Source: Siphonodentalium dalli
Taxonomy: Eukaryota > Mollusca > Scaphopoda > Gadilida > Siphonodentaliidae
DNA: 64,000 nt
Direction of reading: 5' to 3'
Assembly: GCA_032622095.1 (NCBI GenBank)
Contig: CP136067.1
Coordinates: 173,946,556 to 174,010,555, forward strand
A program made the position numbers and the translations under genes. The notes under the pieces are model-generated. The model did not search any database, was not told the DNA's origin, and was given only the letters and a program-made list of their open reading frames with translations. Shown here one piece after another: positions 60,141 to 64,000 of this stretch (its first letter is position 1; each line of letters starts with the position of its first letter).

Positions 60141-61850
60141 ATTGGCTTTCTTCCACTGTGATGGGAACTTTCCCGTTTGTAGAGATTTTTAAAAAATTAA
60201 GAAAAGAGGGTGGGCTATAGCGTTAGCCGTGCCGTGGAGCATTTTTGGACTAACTCCGTCATAGCCATAGGCTTTGTTCGTTTTAAGTGATCTGATCGCA
60301 GATATGACATCATCGACTGAAAATTTAAGTTCTGATAATTCTTTATTGCATCGTGAACTGAAATCAGGTAGTTTGTGATCTTTCTGGTCAATCGTGGAAT
60401 TTGAGAGGAATTTTGTATTCAGGCACTCGGCTTTTCCCAAATCGTTTGAGACAAAAGATACACCATTGACTTTAATATCTCCATCCGTAGAATAAATAGG
60501 TGGTATTTTTGTTATCTTCTTTTTGTTCAAAAGAAAGTTGATGAGATGCCAGAATTCACGGGGCGAAGAACTGTCATTTACCCTATCTTCGATATTGTTT
60601 TCAAATTTGGCTTTCGCATACTTTTTCATGTTGTTGACTTTGTTCCTCGATTTTTTGTATTTTGTCCAATTATTTTCAGTGCCAGACTTGATGGCGACCG
60701 ATCGCAATCTATCTCGACGTCGAATCTCACGTCGGATGTCGCTATTGAACCAAATTTTGTCTTTCGATCTTATCGTAACTGTAGTTTGTGGTATAGTGAT
60801 TCGCATTATTTCAAAGAATTTATCATAGAAAATTTGCACTACCCTATCAATGTCGTTTTCAGGCTGGAGGAGATCGTCCCAATTTATATCATTTATTAAA
60901 ATTTCCGCCTTTTGGAAGTCGCCGCGATTATAGTTCCATATTTTCCTTTGGAAGGAAGGGGATGACAGTTGATCAAATGAGATGGTCGCATAAACACCTA
61001 AGTGGTCCGAAATTTCTAAGTCAAGGATGTCGGCATCCCTCACTTGAATGTCAGGGCTTATAATGATGGGGTCCAGAAGCGTCGCGGATGTAGCAGTGAT
61101 TCTGGTCGGGGATGTAATCACATTTCTGAGTGAAAAATAGTCCGTGATATTTTTTAGTTTGGACGAGGGATCTAGATAATTTGAATTAAAATCCCCAAGT
61201 AGTATTACTTTATGGGAAATATCTAACGCTTCAAAAATGGATTCCTCGAAGAGGGTCCAATAGTTTGGGGCACAGAAGTCCTCTGATCGGTATGATAGAC
61301 ATAAGAGAAATTTTGTAAGTTTACTGCGTATTTCAAACCACATTACAGACGTGTCAAATTCGAGACTTTCGATGCGCTTGTATAATAAGTTATCGTCGAA
61401 GTATACACAAATACCACCACCATGACAATCCCGATCGGCTCGGACAGGAGGGGTGAATCCTTCAATAAGAATATTTTCAGATGGGTATGAGGGGTCCAGA
61501 TGAGTTTCGGTAAAGCATAATATATCATAATCAGATATTATGTGATTTATTTTGTGGATTTTATTCCGAATGCTTCTTATATTTTGTTGGAAAATGGTCA
61601 AAGTGTCGGGATGGTTTTCAGTTATTAATGTCTGGTCTAGTACAGGGCCCGGATTGACATGGACTGAACCTGAAATTATAAGAAGCGCTGTAATTAAAAC
61701 CAGGATCAACGGTAGCCTAATACTTGATCCACGGAATGATTTCAATATGAGAAAGCTGCATGTAACATGTTTTATTTTCTGCGACGGGGCTTTCTTCTTT
61801 GAATCAAAAATTCCCGTCACTATACGATGCTGCTCGGCAGAGATACCCAT
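60141..61850 (-). pseudogene. LINE E ORF2, N-terminal and endonuclease part
   Basis: The ATG at 61850 starts about 50 residues that include a hydrophobic helix (RLPLILVLITALLIISGSV) ending in HVNPGP, a degenerate 2A-type motif. The endonuclease follows: TIFQQNIRSIRNKIHKIN, LCFTETHLDP, GGGICVYFDDN, LLCLSYRSED, ILLGDFNSNYL, TLLDPIIIS and ISDHLGVYATISF. A linker follows, then the RT start (IRSLKTNKAYGYDGVSPKML). An in-frame TAA at 60189-60191, just before KSLQTGKFPSQWKK, is the only break, and the same frame carries on into the RT. The same TAA is present in the tandem copy (63717-63719). Confidence 0.9.
61636..61745 (-). other. 2A-like NPGP segment after a hydrophobic helix
   Basis: The minus strand encodes ALLIISGSVHVNPGP (NPGP at 61644-61655). 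Ribosome-skipping 2A peptides have the consensus D(V/I)ExNPGP and are known at the N terminus of some CR1-like ORF2s. Here S replaces D and H replaces E, so skipping is probably weak or lost. This is pattern recognition, not proof. Confidence 0.6.
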
Positions 61851-62147
61851 TTATGGGATGTTCATGACCGAAAAGCATCGTACCGTGACGGAACTGAAGT
61901 TAATTTGGAAGACAGATGAAAAGTAATCCACAGCTCGGTCAGGGTTATTTCTAAAAGTGTGTTGTGTATGATTCAAGAGATATTTCAAAACTAATGAGTG
62001 AAACTGATTTAGAAATAAGAGAGAAATATGAGAAAAACATGGAGAAAACATGAGGAAAAGATGATATGAAACTATTGTAGGCTTACATGGTGAATAAGTT
62101 GATAATAATAAGAAAGATGAAATGACTAATATATACAAGTAAGCCAT
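61851..62147 (-). other. Leader reading frame abutting LINE E ORF2
   Basis: A 98-codon frame with a signal-like start (MAYLYILVISSFLLLS) ends in TAA immediately followed by the ORF2 ATG (TAAATG), in the same frame. It could be an upstream ORF of the element, or a readthrough extension. It matches no family I recognise. Confidence 0.35.
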
Positions 62148-62150
62148 ATG

Positions 62151-62807
62151 GTTTTATAATGTTCTGAGTTTTACCGATGCGGTAAAGTTTACACGGGCTC
62201 CGGGGGTAAGATATCAATAGTAGGATATCCCAGCGGTATAGTCCGTTAATGGCACATTTAGGTACGGTATCTCGCCCCAGGAGTCCATTTATATATTCTG
62301 ATATATAAGGTGAGATAAGGGTTGAAATTACTGCATTAAATTCGAAGCGTTCGCTGCCTGTTACTAGTTAATGAATTTTGGTGCGGACGGTCTTCCGTAC
62401 ATTTCGTATGATCAGAAAAGGTCAAAAGGTTAAAGCCTGTCTCGCCCGGGTGGATGTACTGGAGTTTCACACGGTTTGAATCAAACTTTGATAATAACAT
62501 GCATTCCTTTTGTTCTTAGAGTAATATTCGTTTCAAAAGTATCATCATGTCGGATGCAAAGTCACTTAGCTACCATTTGTAACGTGAAATGCTTTAACTG
62601 TTGATAAAATAGGCCAGGAAAGAATGTTTATATTAGAAATGGCAAAAATTGTGGCGCTGTCTAGTCAGGTGTCGACGAAATTGTTGTCATTGTTCACATT
62701 ACGAGAGGGTGTCAACAAACATACTACACAGAGTCTAACTATGCTCATTAAAATCGGCGTGTCCGGGCGCAAACCCGGGCAGTAATTAGTCAGACCCGCT
62801 GTGAGGT
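62151..62807. other. Interval upstream of LINE E
   Basis: No gene. It may include the LINE E promoter/leader and unique flank. A short CCCGGG-containing inverted pair (GTCCGGGCGCAAACCCGGGC, 62761-62780) lies near the duplication junction. Confidence 0.45.
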
Positions 62808-64000
62808 GTGTCTTTCTATCGAGATCGTTTTTAATTTCCTCAATTGTGATAGTCTAGAGGCAGCTTTGTTTGCTGTGTATTCTATTTGTTTGTTCCATTT
62901 TAAGTTTGATTGAAATTCAAGGCCAAGGTGCTTATGCGATTCGTTAAATGAAATAGTTTCGTCCTGGAATATTAAATCTGGGGAATTATCTTGAGGCACG
63001 AATGAGAAGGATATTGCCTTGGTTTTCTTGGGATTGAACGAAACTAACCAGTTGTCTGCCCATAGACTGACCCTTTTTAGGTCCTCGTTTAGTTCTGATT
63101 GTAGGATGTTAAGATTGAAGTGAGAAGCTGTGAGACATGTGTCATCAGCATACATTCTAACAGTTGATGTGAGGTTATCTGGTATGTCATTAATGTATAT
63201 TAAAAATAGGAAAGGCCCAAGGATTGATCCTTGGGGAACACCCGCTGTGATGGTTTCAAAATCAGAATAAGTGTTATTGATTCGGACCCTTTGCTTCCTG
63301 TTAGTGAGATAGTCCTCCAGCCATTTAGAAAGCGACCCTGTTATCCCATACGCGGTAGTTTTGGCAATCAACCCTCTGTGCCAGACTCTCTCGAAGGCTT
63401 TAGAGATATCACAAAATACTGAACAAGTGTATAAGCCTTTGTCGAGTGTCTGACACAGCTGGTGATAAAGATCAATCATTTGGAATGTAGTGCTGTGTTT
63501 CGGAACGAAACCCGACTGATTTTGAAATAGGAGTTTATTCTCATCGAAAAAGGACGAGATTCTCTTTAGAACTAACTTTTCAAGAATTTTACCCAGGCAT
63601 GGTAGAAGGGAAATTGGTCGGTAATTAGCGCTATCTGCGGAATCTCCATTTTTAAAGATAGGAATCACATTGGCTTTCTTCCACTGTGATGGGAACTTTC
63701 CCGTTTGTAGAGATTTTTAAAAAATTAAGAAAAGAGGGTGGGCTATAGCGTTAGCCGTGCCGTGGAGCATTTTTGGACTAACTCCGTCATAGCCATAGGC
63801 TTTGTTCGTTTTAAGTGATCTGATCGCAGATATGACATCATCGACTGAAAATTTAAGTTCTGATAATTCTTTATTGCATCGTGAACTGAAATCAGGTAGT
63901 TTGTGATCTTTCTGGTCAATCGTGGAATTTGAGAGGAATTTTGTATTCAGGCACTCGGCTTTTCCCAAATCGTTTGAGACAAAAGATACACCATTGACTT
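62808..64000 (-). pseudogene. LINE E second copy: partial endonuclease-RT linker and RT
   Basis: This encodes the same protein segments as 59280-60472, from YADDTCLTAS and GVPQGSILGP back to the linker before the RT, with the same TAA (63717-63719) and the same T5 frameshift site (62828-62832). The 3' part of the element is cut off at 62808, where the frame runs into foreign sequence and stops (ERHTSQRV). A 3'-truncated copy cannot arise by normal target-primed insertion, so it is a product of DNA duplication (or of assembly). It continues beyond the window. Confidence 0.9.

Larger units (their letters stand above)
58180..62150 (-). mobile_element. LINE E, CR1/L2-like non-LTR retrotransposon, near full length
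   Basis: The minus-strand element runs from a leader with a short open frame (62147 down), through an ORF2 with N-terminal hydrophobic/2A-like segment, endonuclease, RT and C-terminal zinc motif, to a 3' region of about 270 bp. The 5' boundary is uncertain. Bases 59280-60472 are repeated exactly at 62808-64000. Confidence 0.88.
59280..64000. repeat. Tandem direct duplication, unit 3,528 bp
   Basis: 59280-60472 and 62808-64000 agree at every base compared by eye (1,193 bp), offset 3,528. If the whole unit 59280-62807 is duplicated, the second copy runs out of the window. The junction at 62807/62808 joins unique sequence (ACCCGCTGTGAG) directly to the middle of LINE E. Confidence 0.9.

Overview
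The window is a stretch of nuclear genome from an animal, most likely a marine invertebrate. The evidence is introns with GT/AG borders, AT-rich intergenic DNA, a fibrinogen-domain lectin-type gene, clan 2-like cytochrome P450 exons, and a crowd of non-LTR retrotransposons (Tx1/L1-like, CR1/L2-like and gag-ORF1 types) together with foldback MITEs. The phylum cannot be fixed from the sequence; a lophotrochozoan or an invertebrate deuterostome would both fit. There are no operons, rRNA genes, CRISPR arrays or bacterial features.

Layout. 0-5 kb: a 205-bp satellite array, split by a 5'-truncated LINE (A, minus strand). 5-13 kb: a 483-bp MITE, a tRNA-derived SINE remnant, a broken fibrinogen-domain exon cut by a hAT-like repeat, and an array of about 140-bp repeats. 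13.3-15.5 kb: LINE B (minus, CR1/L2-like, lacking its 3' half). 15.5-28 kb: AT-rich DNA with minisatellites (39, 53, about 60 and 40 bp units), a MITE, a two-copy dispersed repeat and one LINE ORF1 relic. 28.6-33.6 kb: the two last exons of a fibrinogen-related gene (plus strand), joined by a 4.56-kb intron that holds several near-perfect hairpins. 34-37.6 kb: LINE C (minus). 37.6-41.2 kb: a long palindrome, two hAT-like elements and a TTAA-flanked MITE. 41.6-43.6 kb: a gag-like ORF1 relic (LINE F, minus). 44-52 kb: inverted-repeat elements and two P450 exons (minus). 52-57 kb: LINE D (plus, Tx1-like). 58-64 kb: LINE E (minus, CR1/L2-like), part of which is repeated without visible change 3,528 bp further on.

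The host genes visible are few: a partial fibrinogen-related gene and parts of what are probably two P450 genes. All retrotransposon ORFs carry stops, frameshifts or truncations. The most unusual structure is a palindrome-of-palindromes module (two 69-bp hairpins that are reverse complements of each other, bounded by ACCCTGTGCC/GGCACAGGGT). It occurs inside three otherwise different foldback elements, two of which lie in the intron of the fibrinogen-related gene.
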